A stretch of 64,000 nt of DNA, from positions 1-64,000 of the forward strand of contig NZ_JABBNI010000013.1 of NCBI RefSeq assembly GCF_012926525.1. Reading direction: 5' to 3'. Source of the stretch: Clostridium muellerianum (GTDB lineage Bacteria; Bacillota; Clostridia; Clostridiales; Clostridiaceae). Numbering within the stretch: position 1 is the first letter of the stretch; the number at the start of each line of letters is the position of its first letter. The notes below the pieces were generated by a model. The model was not told the origin of the DNA and searched no databases. It saw only the letters and a program-made list of their open reading frames with translations. The translations under genes were made by a program, and so were the position numbers. Shown here piece after piece: positions 1 to 9,181 of the stretch.

Positions 1-80
1 AACGATAACAAAAAATAGTTATCAACAAAGTTATTAACATGTTATACACGTGAAATAGTATAAAAAGAAAAGAGGTGAGT

Positions 81-122
81 TTTAGTGAGAGTTTAGTACT
101 TGTTATACACTCTCTCACTAAA
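81..122 (+). promoter_or_regulatory. Leader hairpin before the P-type ATPase
   Basis: Perfect 11-bp inverted repeat (TTTAGTGAGAG at 81-91, its complement at 112-122) around a 20-nt loop, ending 8 nt before the ATPase start. An AGAGGTGAG ribosome-binding-like sequence (71-79) precedes a minimal reading frame GTG AGA GTT TAG (85-96) inside the left arm and loop. The stem could act as a regulator site or fold in the mRNA and control translation; the sequence does not decide which. Confidence 0.55.
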
Positions 123-130
123 GATAATAT

Positions 131-2212
131 ATGAAGTATAAGATAACTCATGATATGCCAGGAAGAATAAGGATAAGATGCGGTCAATTTGCATTTTCTT
201 TGGAAGAAGGCTATAAAATTGATTATGCATTAAGTAGAAGTGGATATGTTGAAGAAGTCAATTCTTGTCATATAACAGGAAGTATTTTAATTTATTACAA
301 AGAAAACTTTAGAACAGAAATTTTAAAATTAATTTCTAAGTTAAATTTAAATGATTTGCCATCAATTAGTGATAAAAACAGGGATAATTCAAAGGAAATT
401 GATATTACTTTTAGAAGCAAATTATTAAATATGATAAGTAAAAGGCTTTTTATAAAGCTCTTTATGCCAATGAGTATAGGTAAATTTTTATTATTTTACA
501 GATCAATTAGATTTGCAAAAAAAGGGTTTAAAAGTTTGTTTAATATGAAAATAAATGTTGATGTTTTAGATGCTGCATCCATTGGAGCTGCAATGATACA
601 AAAAGAATACTCAACAGCTGGGTCTATAATGTTTTTACTTAGTGTATCTGACTTGCTTGAAGAATACACAAGAAAGAAAACCAAAAATGTGCTTACAAAA
701 AGTTTGGCTATAAATGTTGATAGTGTATGGTTGGCTAAGGAGCAAGAAGAAGTATTAGTTCCTATTTCTCATATTCAGATAGGAGATAAAATAAGAATTA
801 ATACTGGACACATGATTCCAGTAGATGGATTAGTTTATAGTGGTCTTGCTATGGTTAACGAAGCATCAATGACAGGAGAACCTTTGGCAATTGAAAAAAA
901 GACAGAGGATACAGTTTATGCAGGAACTGTTGTGGAAGAAGGCTCAATAATAATTGAAGTTAAAAAATTGAGTTCTGAGAGCAGAATAAGCAAGATTATT
1001 GAAATGGTTGACAAATCTGAAAATCTTAAAGCCAATATTCAAAGTGAAGCAGAAAAGTTAGCTGACAACATAGTGCCGTTTACTTTTCTTGGAGCATTAA
1101 CTACGTATGCAATTACAAGAAATATAACAAAGGCATTAGCTATATTATTGGTTGATTATTCTTGTGCGATAAAATTATCTACGCCGATATCTGTAATTTC
1201 AGCTATGAGAGAAGCATCAACTCATAAAGTAATTGTAAAAGGCGGAAAATATCTAGAAATTATAGGAGAAGCAGATACAATTATATTTGATAAAACAGGA
1301 ACTTTAACAGTTGCAAGTCCTACTGTAGCAAAGGTAATTCCTTTTGAAGGTTTTGAAAGAGATTATGTTTTGAAAACAGCAGCATGCTTGGAAGAGCATT
1401 TTCCTCATAGTGTTGCAAAAGCAGTTGTAAAAAAGGCAGCAGAAGAAAATTTAAATCATAAAGAAGAACATGCCGAAGTACAATATGTTGTAGCTCATGG
1501 AATTGCTTCATGTATAAATGATGAAAAAGCTTTGGTTGGGAGTTATCATTTTGTATTTGAAGATGAAGGAGTAGCTTTGAGAGAGGAACAGAAAACTATT
1601 ATAGATAGTGAAGGTAATGGATATTCTATTATATATTTAGCAGTAGGAGGGCAAGCAATTGGCTTTATTTGTATAAATGATCCTGTAAGAGAAGATGCAA
1701 AGAGAGTTATAAAAGAACTAAAGAATTTAGGTATTGAGCAAGTAATAATGATAACTGGTGATGGAGAAAAGACTGCAAAAATAGTAGCAGAAAGTTTAGA
1801 AATAGATAATTATTATTCGCAGGTGCTTCCAGAGGATAAAGCAAAGATAATAGAAGAATTAAGGGAAGAAGGACATAAGGTTATTATGGTTGGTGATGGT
1901 GTAAATGATTCTCCAGCTCTTGCAGCAGCTGATGTTTCAATAGCAATGAAGGATGCCTCAGATGTGGCTAAGGAAGTTGCAGATGTAACATTGATATCAT
2001 CAGATTTAGAAAAAATTGTAACCATGCGTATTTTAAGCAAAAAATTATTGAAAAAGATAAACAATAATTATAGCTTTATAATGCTATTTAATACATCTCT
2101 GCTTTTGCTTGGATTGGGTGAGTATATTAAACCAACTACTTCAGCATTGCTACACAATATTTCAACTATGGGAATAAGTGCTGCTAGTATGAGACCTTGT
2201 TTAAAAAGTTGA
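131..2212 (+). CDS. Heavy-metal P1B-type ATPase, atypical transport motif
   Basis: Membrane ATP-driven metal pump of 693 aa. Visible landmarks are the TGE actuator motif (residues 248-250), the phosphorylation site DKTGTLT (Asp387), an HP-like motif (EEHFPHSVAKA, about 421-431), TGDGEKT (about 541) and the hinge GDGVND (587-592). The N-terminal ~70 residues look like an HMA domain without the CxxC metal site. In the membrane segment where copper and zinc/cadmium pumps carry CPC, this protein has SCA (344-346, followed by IKLSTP), so the metal cannot be read from the usual motif. The ATG at 131 has only a weak ribosome site, and a perfect hairpin sits directly upstream. A long hairpin follows the gene. 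Family is certain; substrate (Fe, Mn, Zn or another metal) is open. Confidence 0.9.
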   Translation: MKYKITHDMPGRIRIRCGQFAFSLEEGYKIDYALSRSGYVEEVNSCHITGSILIYYKENFRTEILKLISKLNLNDLPSISDKNRDNSKEIDITFRSKLLNMISKRLFIKLFMPMSIGKFLLFYRSIRFAKKGFKSLFNMKINVDVLDAASIGAAMIQKEYSTAGSIMFLLSVSDLLEEYTRKKTKNVLTKSLAINVDSVWLAKEQEEVLVPISHIQIGDKIRINTGHMIPVDGLVYSGLAMVNEASMTGEPLAIEKKTEDTVYAGTVVEEGSIIIEVKKLSSESRISKIIEMVDKSENLKANIQSEAEKLADNIVPFTFLGALTTYAITRNITKALAILLVDYSCAIKLSTPISVISAMREASTHKVIVKGGKYLEIIGEADTIIFDKTGTLTVASPTVAKVIPFEGFERDYVLKTAACLEEHFPHSVAKAVVKKAAEENLNHKEEHAEVQYVVAHGIASCINDEKALVGSYHFVFEDEGVALREEQKTIIDSEGNGYSIIYLAVGGQAIGFICINDPVREDAKRVIKELKNLGIEQVIMITGDGEKTAKIVAESLEIDNYYSQVLPEDKAKIIEELREEGHKVIMVGDGVNDSPALAAADVSIAMKDASDVAKEVADVTLISSDLEKIVTMRILSKKLLKKINNNYSFIMLFNTSLLLLGLGEYIKPTTSALLHNISTMGISAASMRPCLKS

Positions 2213-2266
2213 ATATGCAAAATGTTATTTAAGAATTGATATAACATTGGGTGAGAAGGTTAAATT

Positions 2267-2311
2267 ACAATCCTGTATTGATAATGAGTGTTATTATCAA
2301 TACAGGATTGT
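2267..2311 (+). terminator. Perfect 19-bp hairpin after the ATPase
   Basis: Arms 2267-2285 and 2293-2311 are perfect complements around a 7-nt loop. No strong T tract follows (TGTAGTATT), so this may be a weak terminator for the ATPase or a leader structure of the methyltransferase, whose start lies about 60 nt downstream. Confidence 0.6.
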
Positions 2312-2369
2312 TGTAGTATTAAGAAAAGTATATAATAAGTATATGTTTAAAACGGAAAGGCGGAATATT

Positions 2370-2999
2370 ATGAGTGAAATTGCAAAAAGATTAAATCAAT
2401 GCATGAAACCTAATGGTGAATTAGGAAAGATTATAGCAGATGGTATGAATAAATCACATTTTGAATTAACTGGATGGGGTCTTGAAAAGATAAATATAAA
2501 TACTCAAGATACTATCTTGGATATTGGCTGTGGCGGTGGAAGAACAGTAAATAGATTAGCTGGCATAGCAAAGGAAGGTAAAATTTTTGGTATAGATTAT
2601 TCAATGGATTGTGTAAAATGGTCAAAAGATTATAATGAAGAATTGATAAAGGATGCCAGAGTAGAGATTATTCATGCTAGTGTAGAAAAAATTCCTTTTA
2701 AAGATAATAAATTTGATGTTATATCTGCAGTAGAAACTATTTATTTTTGGCCTGACCTGGTTCAAAATCTTAAAGAAGTAAAAAGAGTTTTAAAGCCGTC
2801 AGGAAAGCTTATTATAATATGCGAAATGTATTCCAGTGAAAAATTTAAAGAGAGAAACGATGAATGTGTTTCTGCATCGAATATGAAAATATATACGCCT
2901 GAAGAACTTAAAGATATAGTAGAAAGGGCTGGTTACAACAATATAAAAATAGATTTGATAGAAGAAAAAAATTGGCTTTGCTGTATAGGTGAAAAATAA
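2370..2999 (+). CDS. Class I SAM-dependent methyltransferase
   Basis: Soluble methyltransferase of 209 aa. The glycine-rich SAM loop is clear (ILDIGCGGGRT), followed by GKIFGIDYS (acidic ribose-binding strand end), the region around PFKDNKFDVISAVE, and the post-core segment LKEVKRVLKPSGKL. This is the UbiE/Methyltransf_11 type. I choose the ATG at 2370 because GGAAAGGCGG lies just before it; the reading frame is open back to 2247, but that stretch contains the hairpin and lacks a good ribosome site. Methyl acceptor unknown. A short clostridial methyltransferase of this kind may act on a small metabolite. Confidence 0.85.
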   Translation: MSEIAKRLNQCMKPNGELGKIIADGMNKSHFELTGWGLEKININTQDTILDIGCGGGRTVNRLAGIAKEGKIFGIDYSMDCVKWSKDYNEELIKDARVEIIHASVEKIPFKDNKFDVISAVETIYFWPDLVQNLKEVKRVLKPSGKLIIICEMYSSEKFKERNDECVSASNMKIYTPEELKDIVERAGYNNIKIDLIEEKNWLCCIGEK

Positions 3000-3160
3000 A
3001 ACAATTTCAAGAGATTATTGAAAGATAATATATACATTCATTTAGAAGTAATCTGATTTAATATTCTTATTTATATTATAAATGTTATAATACAATTAAT
3101 TTATCTTTAAGTGAATTGTGAATAAGAAAAGTATAGTTATTAAGTGCTTCTTACATTTAG

Positions 3161-3192
3161 GGGGAGGTTGCTTGTGATAAGCACCTCTTCCC
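3161..3192. terminator. Hairpin between convergent genes
   Basis: GGGGAGGTTGCTT (3161-3173) pairs with AAGCACCTCTTCCC (3179-3192) with one small bulge and a 5-nt loop. It lies between the convergent methyltransferase and penicillin-binding protein genes. There is no clear T run on either side, so termination is inferred from position. The rest of 3000-3258 shows nothing else. Confidence 0.45.
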
Positions 3193-3258
3193 TGAGTAAA
3201 ATTAAATACATTCAGCCTGTTATGGATCTTGAAAATTAAGCAGTTCATTTAATATATA

Positions 3259-5067
3259 TTATTTGGTAGATTTAACTAATGATAGTTGACCTTTCATTAT
3301 CATATAATTAAAGATCTGACTAAAAAGATCTTTAGCTACTGGTGCTGATACTTCAGAAGCATAATATCTTGATGGATCAGGTTCATCTACTGAAACAAGT
3401 AAAGTAATTTTAGGATTATCTACAGGGGCCATACCGGCAAAGGAAGAAAAGTACTTATTATTTTCATAACCACCACCCTTGGGGTTTGCCTTTTGAGCAG
3501 TTCCGGTTTTACCAGCAATATGATATCCTTCAATAAAAGCATTATGTCCAACCCCACTAGGATCACTTACTACTTTTTCTAAGTAAGGTTTTAAAGTAGC
3601 AATAGCAATAGGGTCTAAAATTGTTTTTTTACCAAAGTCATTAAAAGTCTTATCAACTATTGTACGATTATTTTCATTTACATGAGATATTTGCTTCATA
3701 ATGTGAGGTCGTATCCATGTACCACCATTTGCTATAGAGTTAAGGGCCGCTAAATATTGGACTGAAGTTGCAGAAAGACCTTGTCCAAAAGCCAGGCTGG
3801 ATAAATCAAAATTATTTAATGTATCAGGATTTTTAACTATTCCAGCAGATTCTCCGGGTAAATCAATACCAGTTCTTTTACCAAATCCCAATAAGGATAC
3901 ATAGTAGCCTAAGCGTTTTTTACCTAATTGTTGTCCTAATTTTGCAAATCCTACATTACAGGAATTTTTAATTATATCTCCAAAGCTTTCTGTGCCGTGA
4001 CCATCTAAATTCCAGCAATGAATAGGACTTCCATCTACATTTAAACTTCCATTACAATAAAAAGTACTTTTCTCGGTTGCTACAATTTCTTTTATTGCTG
4101 CATAGGAAGTAATTACTTTAAATATAGAACCAGGTTCAAAAGCATTTTGTACAGCATTATTTTTTACAATATCATCAATGGATTTGGGAGCTTTTTCTTT
4201 TAAGTTTTTAGTTGGATTGTTTGGATCAAAATCTGGCTTACTTACCATGGCTAATATTTCACCAGTTTTAGGATTCATTACAGTTATAGTAACTGATTTA
4301 GCCTTACTATCAGTTAAAGCCTTTTGAGCAGCTTTTTCAGCAATAGATTGAATGTTTGCATCAATAGTTAAAACAATATCTTTACCATTAACAGGATCTT
4401 TATAATCTGAATCACCATAAGGTAATTGAGAACTGTTTTTATTATCTGTTTCATAGGTAGTACGTCCAGGAGTTCCAGATAGTTCTTTATTGTAACTTAA
4501 CTCTACACCAGAAACACCTTTGCCTTCTAAATTTACATACCCAAGTACTGAAGCTAAAAAATTATTATTTGGATAATACCTTTTGGCATCAGAGGATATA
4601 ATAAGACCGTTGATTTTTAATTCTTTGATCTTATCTACCTGTGTTTTATCAATACCTCTTGCTAGAATAGCAAATTTTATTGGAATTCCATTAGGTGAAA
4701 TACTGTTTAAAAGGTTGGATATTTTATCAGTTGTTATATTTAGTATAGGGGATAATTTAGCAGCAAATTGTTCCATGGTCATTTTTTTATTTACTAAAGT
4801 TTCTCTTAATGTAGACATATCAAGATCCACTCTATAAGCATTCATACTTACAGCTATTTCTATGCCATTACGATCTAATATTTTTCCTCTCTTAGATGGA
4901 ATCTCAAAATCTTTTGTCCATTGATCTAAAGCTAGGGACTTATAAACTGGAGACTTAATCTTCATGATATAAAAAAACCTTCCTATAAAGATTGAAAATA
5001 TAAAAATTATCATAACTAATATAAAAAATAATTTTTGGGGTGAATTATTTTTTCCCTTTTGTACCAA
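3259..5067 (-). CDS. Class B penicillin-binding protein (PBP2/FtsI-SpoVD type)
   Basis: Peptidoglycan D,D-transpeptidase of 602 aa with a single N-terminal membrane anchor (about residues 13-33), a dimerisation (pedestal) domain, and a C-terminal transpeptidase domain outside the membrane. The three active-site motifs are present: SIFK with nucleophile Ser314, SCN (369-371; the family usually has SxN), and KTG (520-522). The protein stops after the transpeptidase domain and has no PASTA repeats, unlike most SpoVD proteins, so it is closer to FtsI/PbpB or a short sporulation-type paralogue. The gene stands alone rather than in the division (dcw) cluster. The ATG has a good AGGAGG site upstream. 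A divergent intergenic region (5068-5396) separates it from the next gene; no sure promoter was picked there. Confidence 0.93.
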   Translation of the reverse strand: MVQKGKNNSPQKLFFILVMIIFIFSIFIGRFFYIMKIKSPVYKSLALDQWTKDFEIPSKRGKILDRNGIEIAVSMNAYRVDLDMSTLRETLVNKKMTMEQFAAKLSPILNITTDKISNLLNSISPNGIPIKFAILARGIDKTQVDKIKELKINGLIISSDAKRYYPNNNFLASVLGYVNLEGKGVSGVELSYNKELSGTPGRTTYETDNKNSSQLPYGDSDYKDPVNGKDIVLTIDANIQSIAEKAAQKALTDSKAKSVTITVMNPKTGEILAMVSKPDFDPNNPTKNLKEKAPKSIDDIVKNNAVQNAFEPGSIFKVITSYAAIKEIVATEKSTFYCNGSLNVDGSPIHCWNLDGHGTESFGDIIKNSCNVGFAKLGQQLGKKRLGYYVSLLGFGKRTGIDLPGESAGIVKNPDTLNNFDLSSLAFGQGLSATSVQYLAALNSIANGGTWIRPHIMKQISHVNENNRTIVDKTFNDFGKKTILDPIAIATLKPYLEKVVSDPSGVGHNAFIEGYHIAGKTGTAQKANPKGGGYENNKYFSSFAGMAPVDNPKITLLVSVDEPDPSRYYASEVSAPVAKDLFSQIFNYMIMKGQLSLVKSTK

Positions 5068-5396
5068 AATGGTTACCTCCTTTTTAAATGCTGTCTTAAA
5101 GCAATAAGTATAATTCTATAAGACTATTATAAAATATAATTTACGAAAAACATACAATAATAATCAAAAATGTTAAATGTTTACATGATGTTTTTGTAAA
5201 AATAAACTGCTTAACATAATGGTATAAATTCTAAATGGTTGTTAGTAGCTTATGATATTGAGTTTTATGAGTAGTTATAACTTAGTATTAAAGTTATTTC
5301 TAAAAACAAGGTTCTAAAATTGACAATACAATAATTTTTTTGGTAATGTTTATGTGTAGACGATGATCTGACTAAGAATTACTTAATGGAAAGGAA
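5068..5396. other. Divergent intergenic region
   Basis: About 330 nt of AT-rich DNA between the oppositely oriented PBP and propeller-like genes. It must carry both promoters. I see no strong palindrome, gene fragment or confident -35/-10 pair. Confidence 0.4.
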
Positions 5397-6140
5397 GTGA
5401 ATTTAAAATTGAAAAAGAAATTATTGATTTTCACAACCATAATAATAGCTATTTTTTTAGTAAATAAAATCTACATAAGTTTAAAAGACAAAGTTAATTC
5501 AAATATGATTACAAAATTGACAGGCCAAATTTATTATACAAAAAGAGTAGATGGAATATTAAACTTGTATAAATTTGATACTAATTCACAAAAGGAGCAA
5601 CTTGTATATAGCCATAAAGGTAGAGGTAAGCTTAAAGATGGAGACTATAATGATAATATCAATGATTTTTGCTATGACATAAAAAGTGGGGATATAAAGT
5701 TTGCAGCTATGAATAATGGAGACTGGAGCCTATTTTCTATTAAAAAGGGTGATAAGGATGCTAAGTATGTAAGCAAATTAGGTTTGGAAAGTTCTAATCA
5801 GTTAACAATGATTGATACTGACTATATAAAAAATGAAGTTGCTAATGTAAAGGTTATTAAAAAGAAGGGTTCTATTTATATAGAAAAAGATGGACAAGAA
5901 AAATGTTTAATAAAATTTAATGGCCTATATGATGAAAAGTTTACAGGTTATTCACCTATTGGTTTTTCTTCAAATGGAAAGTATTTTGTATATTTGTCTA
6001 TGGGACATCTAACTCCTATTGGAACCTTCATAGAAGGAATTATTAAAGGAAATGTTGGTAAAACTTATATTATGGATATGGAAACAGGAAAAAGTGCTAG
6101 GTTTATTGATTGTCAGCGTATTCAGTGGGTTATGAATTAA
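5397..6140 (+). CDS. Membrane-anchored propeller-like protein
   Basis: About 247 aa with one N-terminal membrane segment (roughly residues 8-24) and an extracytoplasmic part. Repeated strand-like blocks such as QIYYTKRVDGILNLYKFD, GDIKFAAMNNGDWSLFSI and GKYFVYLSMG resemble TolB/WD-type beta-propeller blades, but no family is certain. The start is unclear: GTG at 5397 lies almost on top of the GGAAAGGAAG ribosome site, and TTG at 5409 is better spaced. The last ~76 codons are repeated as a truncated copy at 22512-22739, and a remnant of the ATPase that follows that copy lies just downstream here. Confidence 0.6.
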   Translation: MNLKLKKKLLIFTTIIIAIFLVNKIYISLKDKVNSNMITKLTGQIYYTKRVDGILNLYKFDTNSQKEQLVYSHKGRGKLKDGDYNDNINDFCYDIKSGDIKFAAMNNGDWSLFSIKKGDKDAKYVSKLGLESSNQLTMIDTDYIKNEVANVKVIKKKGSIYIEKDGQEKCLIKFNGLYDEKFTGYSPIGFSSNGKYFVYLSMGHLTPIGTFIEGIIKGNVGKTYIMDMETGKSARFIDCQRIQWVMN

Positions 6141-6194
6141 AAAACTTCTCAGAGCAATTTAAAATTTAGCATTGAGAAAAAAATCATATAAATT

Positions 6195-6328
6195 GCTTGA
6201 ATCAATTAAAGAGTTATTTGGAAATAGAAGGTTTAGATAAAGGATATTTAATTTTAATTAAAATAAATAGTATGTATATAATGAATATTGCGTTGCAGAT
6301 AAGAATATATTTGAGGTTGTTGTTTAAT
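6195..6328 (+). pseudogene. 3' remnant of the AAA ATPase-nuclease gene
   Basis: This stretch matches the last ~130 nt of the intact gene at 22892-24409, including runs such as GAAGGTTTAGATAAAGGATA and AATATATTTGAGGTTGTTG, the stop codon and the following terminator. It carries small deletions and lacks everything upstream, so it is a dead fragment. Similarity continues past the terminator to about 6408. Confidence 0.85.
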
Positions 6329-6329
6329 G

Positions 6330-6358
6330 GATAGGCTTTTGAGTCTATCTATTTTTTT
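6330..6358 (+). terminator. Terminator, copy of the one at 24412
   Basis: GATAGGC-loop-GTCTATC hairpin followed by seven T residues. Identical in layout to the terminator of the intact ATPase gene, and preserved although its gene is lost. From about 6410 to 6599 I see nothing assignable. Confidence 0.75.
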
Positions 6359-6599
6359 ATAAAAAAGTATGATGGAACCTCGATTTCTTGATGGAAGAGT
6401 AATAAAAATAAATGGCCTGTTGCATTAAGAAAATTATATACAATATATCGTTTTGTAAATTAATGATAAACTCAATATGTTGTAATGGTTATTCTTAGTA
6501 CGACAGACCTAAATGTATCTATTCAGAGATTTTTTCATACTCCATTAAGCAGTAAAAAAATTGATATATTAATTTTTGTGTACAGCAGTCTTTTTATAT

Positions 6600-7970
6600 T
6601 TAGCTGCATTTTTCATATTCTAGTTGGCAATGTGATAAATTCAATTGTCTGATTTTCTTAAAGTATTTTTTACAAGCTAAACCTTCATAAATTATCATGA
6701 AAATCCAGCCTAAGGCCATAGCATAACATACACCTGAAATTCCTAAGTAAGGTGAAAGAATATATGATGCTGCAACTCTTACAAAAATTTGTATAACTGT
6801 TGCAATAAAGGTTATTCGTAAATTACCAATACCTCTAAATAATCCCTGATAAATATTGCAAAAACCTGAAAGTATATAGAAAATAGACATTGGCATTAAG
6901 TATTTTATACCTAGTAATATGACCTCTTTTTCAGAATTTGGAACAAACAAATTCATAATTCTCCCTGCTCCTAGAAATACAAACAGAGCAGCAGTAACAC
7001 AATATGCAGTAACTATAATATTACTTTCTTTATAACCAGTAATTATTCTATCAAATTTTTTACCTCCCTTATTTTGAGCACAATAAGTACCGATAGATGA
7101 AGAAAAACTATCAGCAGGTGCTAACACAAGTGAATCAACTCTTGTAACAGAGTTATATGCAGCTATAGCATTTATTCCAAAAGGGTTAACAGCACCTTGA
7201 ACTAGTAATTTTCCAATATATAGACAAGTTTGTTGTAGTGCGGTTACCCAGCTATATTGTATAGTTTTGCTTACTAGTAACTTATCTACAACTAATTCAC
7301 TTACATTAAGACTTATAAGTGGAATTTTCAGATAAACATATATTATGCATAATATAGAAGATATTCCTTGTGCAACCACTGTTGCAATTGCAGAACCGAC
7401 TACACCAAGTTTCAAAACTACAACAAAGATAATACATAAGATTCCATTAAGAACACAGGAAACGAGTAAGAAAATCAGAGGAATTTTTGAATTTCCTATA
7501 GATCTAAGTGCAGATGAGTAAAAATTATATAGAAATGAAAAAATCAAACCTCCAAATATTATCTTTAAGAATATATCAGCATCGTTTAAAATCTCTTTTG
7601 GGGTACCAGTTATTATAAGTATCCATCTTGATAGAAACATACAAATGACAGACATTATTACAGTAAAAATTATTCCTACAATTAAAGCAGTAGAAACTTC
7701 TTTTTTTAAAATTTTATAATCTCCTGATCCAAAAAGTTCAGACATAAGTAATGAAGTTCCGATACAAATGCCAAGTATAAAGAAAATTGCAATTGACATA
7801 ATTGGATTTGCAACACCTACTGCTGCTAATGCATTTTTTCCGATAAATCTTCCCACAATTATAGCATCTGTTGTATTATAAAGTTGTTGAAATATATTTG
7901 CAAAAATCATAGGAATAGTAAAAGTTATTAATATTTTTGATGAACTTCCTTGAGTCATATCTCCTTTCAT
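6600..7970 (-). CDS. MATE-family multidrug efflux transporter
   Basis: Integral membrane antiporter of 456 aa with about 12 hydrophobic segments in two homologous halves. The N-terminus (TFTIPMIFANIFQQLYNTTDAI) and IGRFIGKNALAAVG are diagnostic of the MATE/NorM-MepA family, which exports cationic drugs or metabolites using Na+ or H+. The ATG at 7970 follows GGAGGGA. It is the second gene of an apparent two-gene unit, 19 nt after a receiver-like protein, which may link its expression to a signal. Confidence 0.93.
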   Translation of the reverse strand: MKGDMTQGSSSKILITFTIPMIFANIFQQLYNTTDAIIVGRFIGKNALAAVGVANPIMSIAIFFILGICIGTSLLMSELFGSGDYKILKKEVSTALIVGIIFTVIMSVICMFLSRWILIITGTPKEILNDADIFLKIIFGGLIFSFLYNFYSSALRSIGNSKIPLIFLLVSCVLNGILCIIFVVVLKLGVVGSAIATVVAQGISSILCIIYVYLKIPLISLNVSELVVDKLLVSKTIQYSWVTALQQTCLYIGKLLVQGAVNPFGINAIAAYNSVTRVDSLVLAPADSFSSSIGTYCAQNKGGKKFDRIITGYKESNIIVTAYCVTAALFVFLGAGRIMNLFVPNSEKEVILLGIKYLMPMSIFYILSGFCNIYQGLFRGIGNLRITFIATVIQIFVRVAASYILSPYLGISGVCYAMALGWIFMIIYEGLACKKYFKKIRQLNLSHCQLEYEKCS

Positions 7971-7989
7971 AGATTATCCCTCCAAGATA

Positions 7990-8412
7990 CTATATGATAT
8001 TTATATGAGTCTTAATTTTTGTTGGATTCACTATTTTTTCAATATTGTAAATGCATTTTTTTAGGTTTATTAGTTCAACTAAATTTTTAATAGTTCCTCT
8101 AACTTGAAATTGATTAATTGGTTTAGTAATAAAATTTTCAACTCCAGATAAATAACCTTGAGTAATAGAATCTTGATCATTTATATCACAAACTCCAATA
8201 ATTATACCATTAAATTCAAGAATTAATTTATTATAAATGGGTATTGGTAAGCTGATAATAAGAATATCAATATCTTTTAAATTTAATGAGTTGTTGTTTG
8301 AAAAAAACTTAGTATAACTACAGTTAGTTATCTCACCCCAATTATAGTCATGAATAATTTTAGATAAAATTAAACTGGTAGATTGAATATTATTAACAAT
8401 AAGAAATTTCAT
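7990..8412 (-). CDS. Degenerate response-regulator receiver domain
   Basis: A stand-alone receiver-like protein of about 140 aa (MKFLIVNN start). The late conserved Lys-Pro pair (Lys98, in ITKPI) is retained, but the acidic pair after strand 1 is Asn-Asn (7-8) and the phosphoacceptor position at the end of strand 3 is Ser54 (LIISLPIP). It is therefore unlikely to be phosphorylated by a histidine kinase. I prefer the ATG at 8412 because AAGAGGCG is well spaced from it; the ATG at 8418 is too close. No output domain follows. It precedes the MATE gene on the same strand, so a protein-protein control role is possible but unproven. Confidence 0.7.
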   Translation of the reverse strand: MKFLIVNNIQSTSLILSKIIHDYNWGEITNCSYTKFFSNNNSLNLKDIDILIISLPIPIYNKLILEFNGIIIGVCDINDQDSITQGYLSGVENFITKPINQFQVRGTIKNLVELINLKKCIYNIEKIVNPTKIKTHINII

Positions 8413-8720
8413 TACCATCGCCTCTTAACGTAGTATTTTATAAAACTGTGTTAGTACATGTTTTCACCACATAATGTAATTTAAACCATTATTAGTTTTT
8501 GAAGTTATTAATTATAATATTTTTGTCATCATCTATATTGTCTTTGCTTTGTAGAAAAATGCAATTAATTAAGTGTTAGTCATATTATTTGTAAGCACAA
8601 CTATATCTATTGCATCCGTTACACTAAAATTTTCCGTCTAGCAGATATTTTATGTTTTTTTATGAACTTTAATTTTGTCATTATACTTCCTCCTTGTACA
8701 ATTTACTAATATAATTATTT

Positions 8721-8835
8721 TCATGCCTTGATTTTATTTTTTATTTCATATGTGATTATAGCAAATAATGTTATATACGAAAAATATGTATATAGTATAA
8801 AACTTATACAAATATATGTATAAATCAAGTATTAT
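8721..8835 (+). pseudogene. Relic of the 5' region of the second LysR gene
   Basis: Similar to 21490-21600 upstream of the LysR gene at 21608: both share a block CTTGATTTTATTTTTTA, then TTCAT...TATAGCAAA, then ACTTATACA. The LysR gene body is missing here. It joins directly to a relic of the other LysR gene, as expected for a collapsed tandem-duplication junction. Between 8413 and 8720 nothing else was recognised. Confidence 0.5.
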
Positions 8836-8864
8836 TAGAGGCTAATTCTAAGGATGTTTTTCAA

Positions 8865-9035
8865 CTTCGGGGTTTAAATGAATAGTTTTTCTTTACAATT
8901 GAAGTACTATTAAATTTATCTTCAAGTATTTTCAAATGGCAGTTACAATAGATTGCAAATAAATCACTTCAGCGGTGTTAAAAAGACTTCTTGTTTTAAA
9001 AATTGTAATAAAAACTTGAATGCTAACAAAATTTC
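8865..9035 (-). pseudogene. Relic of the N-terminus of a LysR regulator
   Basis: This segment aligns with the first ~55 codons of the intact LysR gene at 15257-16153. Shared pieces include ATGAATAGTT, ATCTTCAAG followed by TTTTCAAATGG, ATTG..ATAAAT..CTTCAGC and CTTCTTGTTT. It has lost its start codon and reading frame and is cut off after the helix-turn-helix region. It lies before an operator in the same relative position as the intact gene does before the operator at 16173. Confidence 0.7.
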
Positions 9036-9055
9036 TATTTATTTTTCTATATTAC

Positions 9056-9080
9056 ATAATATCGATTATATCGATATTAT
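9056..9080. promoter_or_regulatory. LysR-type operator A
   Basis: Perfect 25-bp palindrome: half-site ATAATATCGAT (9056-9066), 3-nt centre, complementary half-site 9070-9080. It contains a T-N11-A core (TCGA-N5-TCGA) typical of LysR regulators. The -10 box TATAAT lies at 9121-9126, 40 bp from the palindrome edge, which puts the palindrome centre near -65 from the likely start of transcription, the classic LysR recognition-site position. It would drive the operon at 9182-11946. Confidence 0.85.
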
Positions 9081-9181
9081 ACATTTACATTATTCATTAT
9101 ACAAATATTTATTTGTGAACTATAATAAAAACATAGAAATTATTTTAACAAAAAAATTATTATGAAAAGGAGAAACAAAAT

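Noticed and set aside
3120-3240. Possible riboswitch
   Set aside because: There is a hairpin but no recognisable aptamer core, and it lies between convergent gene ends, not in a leader.
6410-6599. Insertion-sequence end suggested by a GGCCTGTTGCATTAAG stretch
   Set aside because: No partner inverted repeat or transposase fragment was found.
8953-9165. 70-codon plus-strand reading frame
   Set aside because: It runs across the decayed LysR N-terminus and the operator, has no ribosome site and an AT-driven composition.
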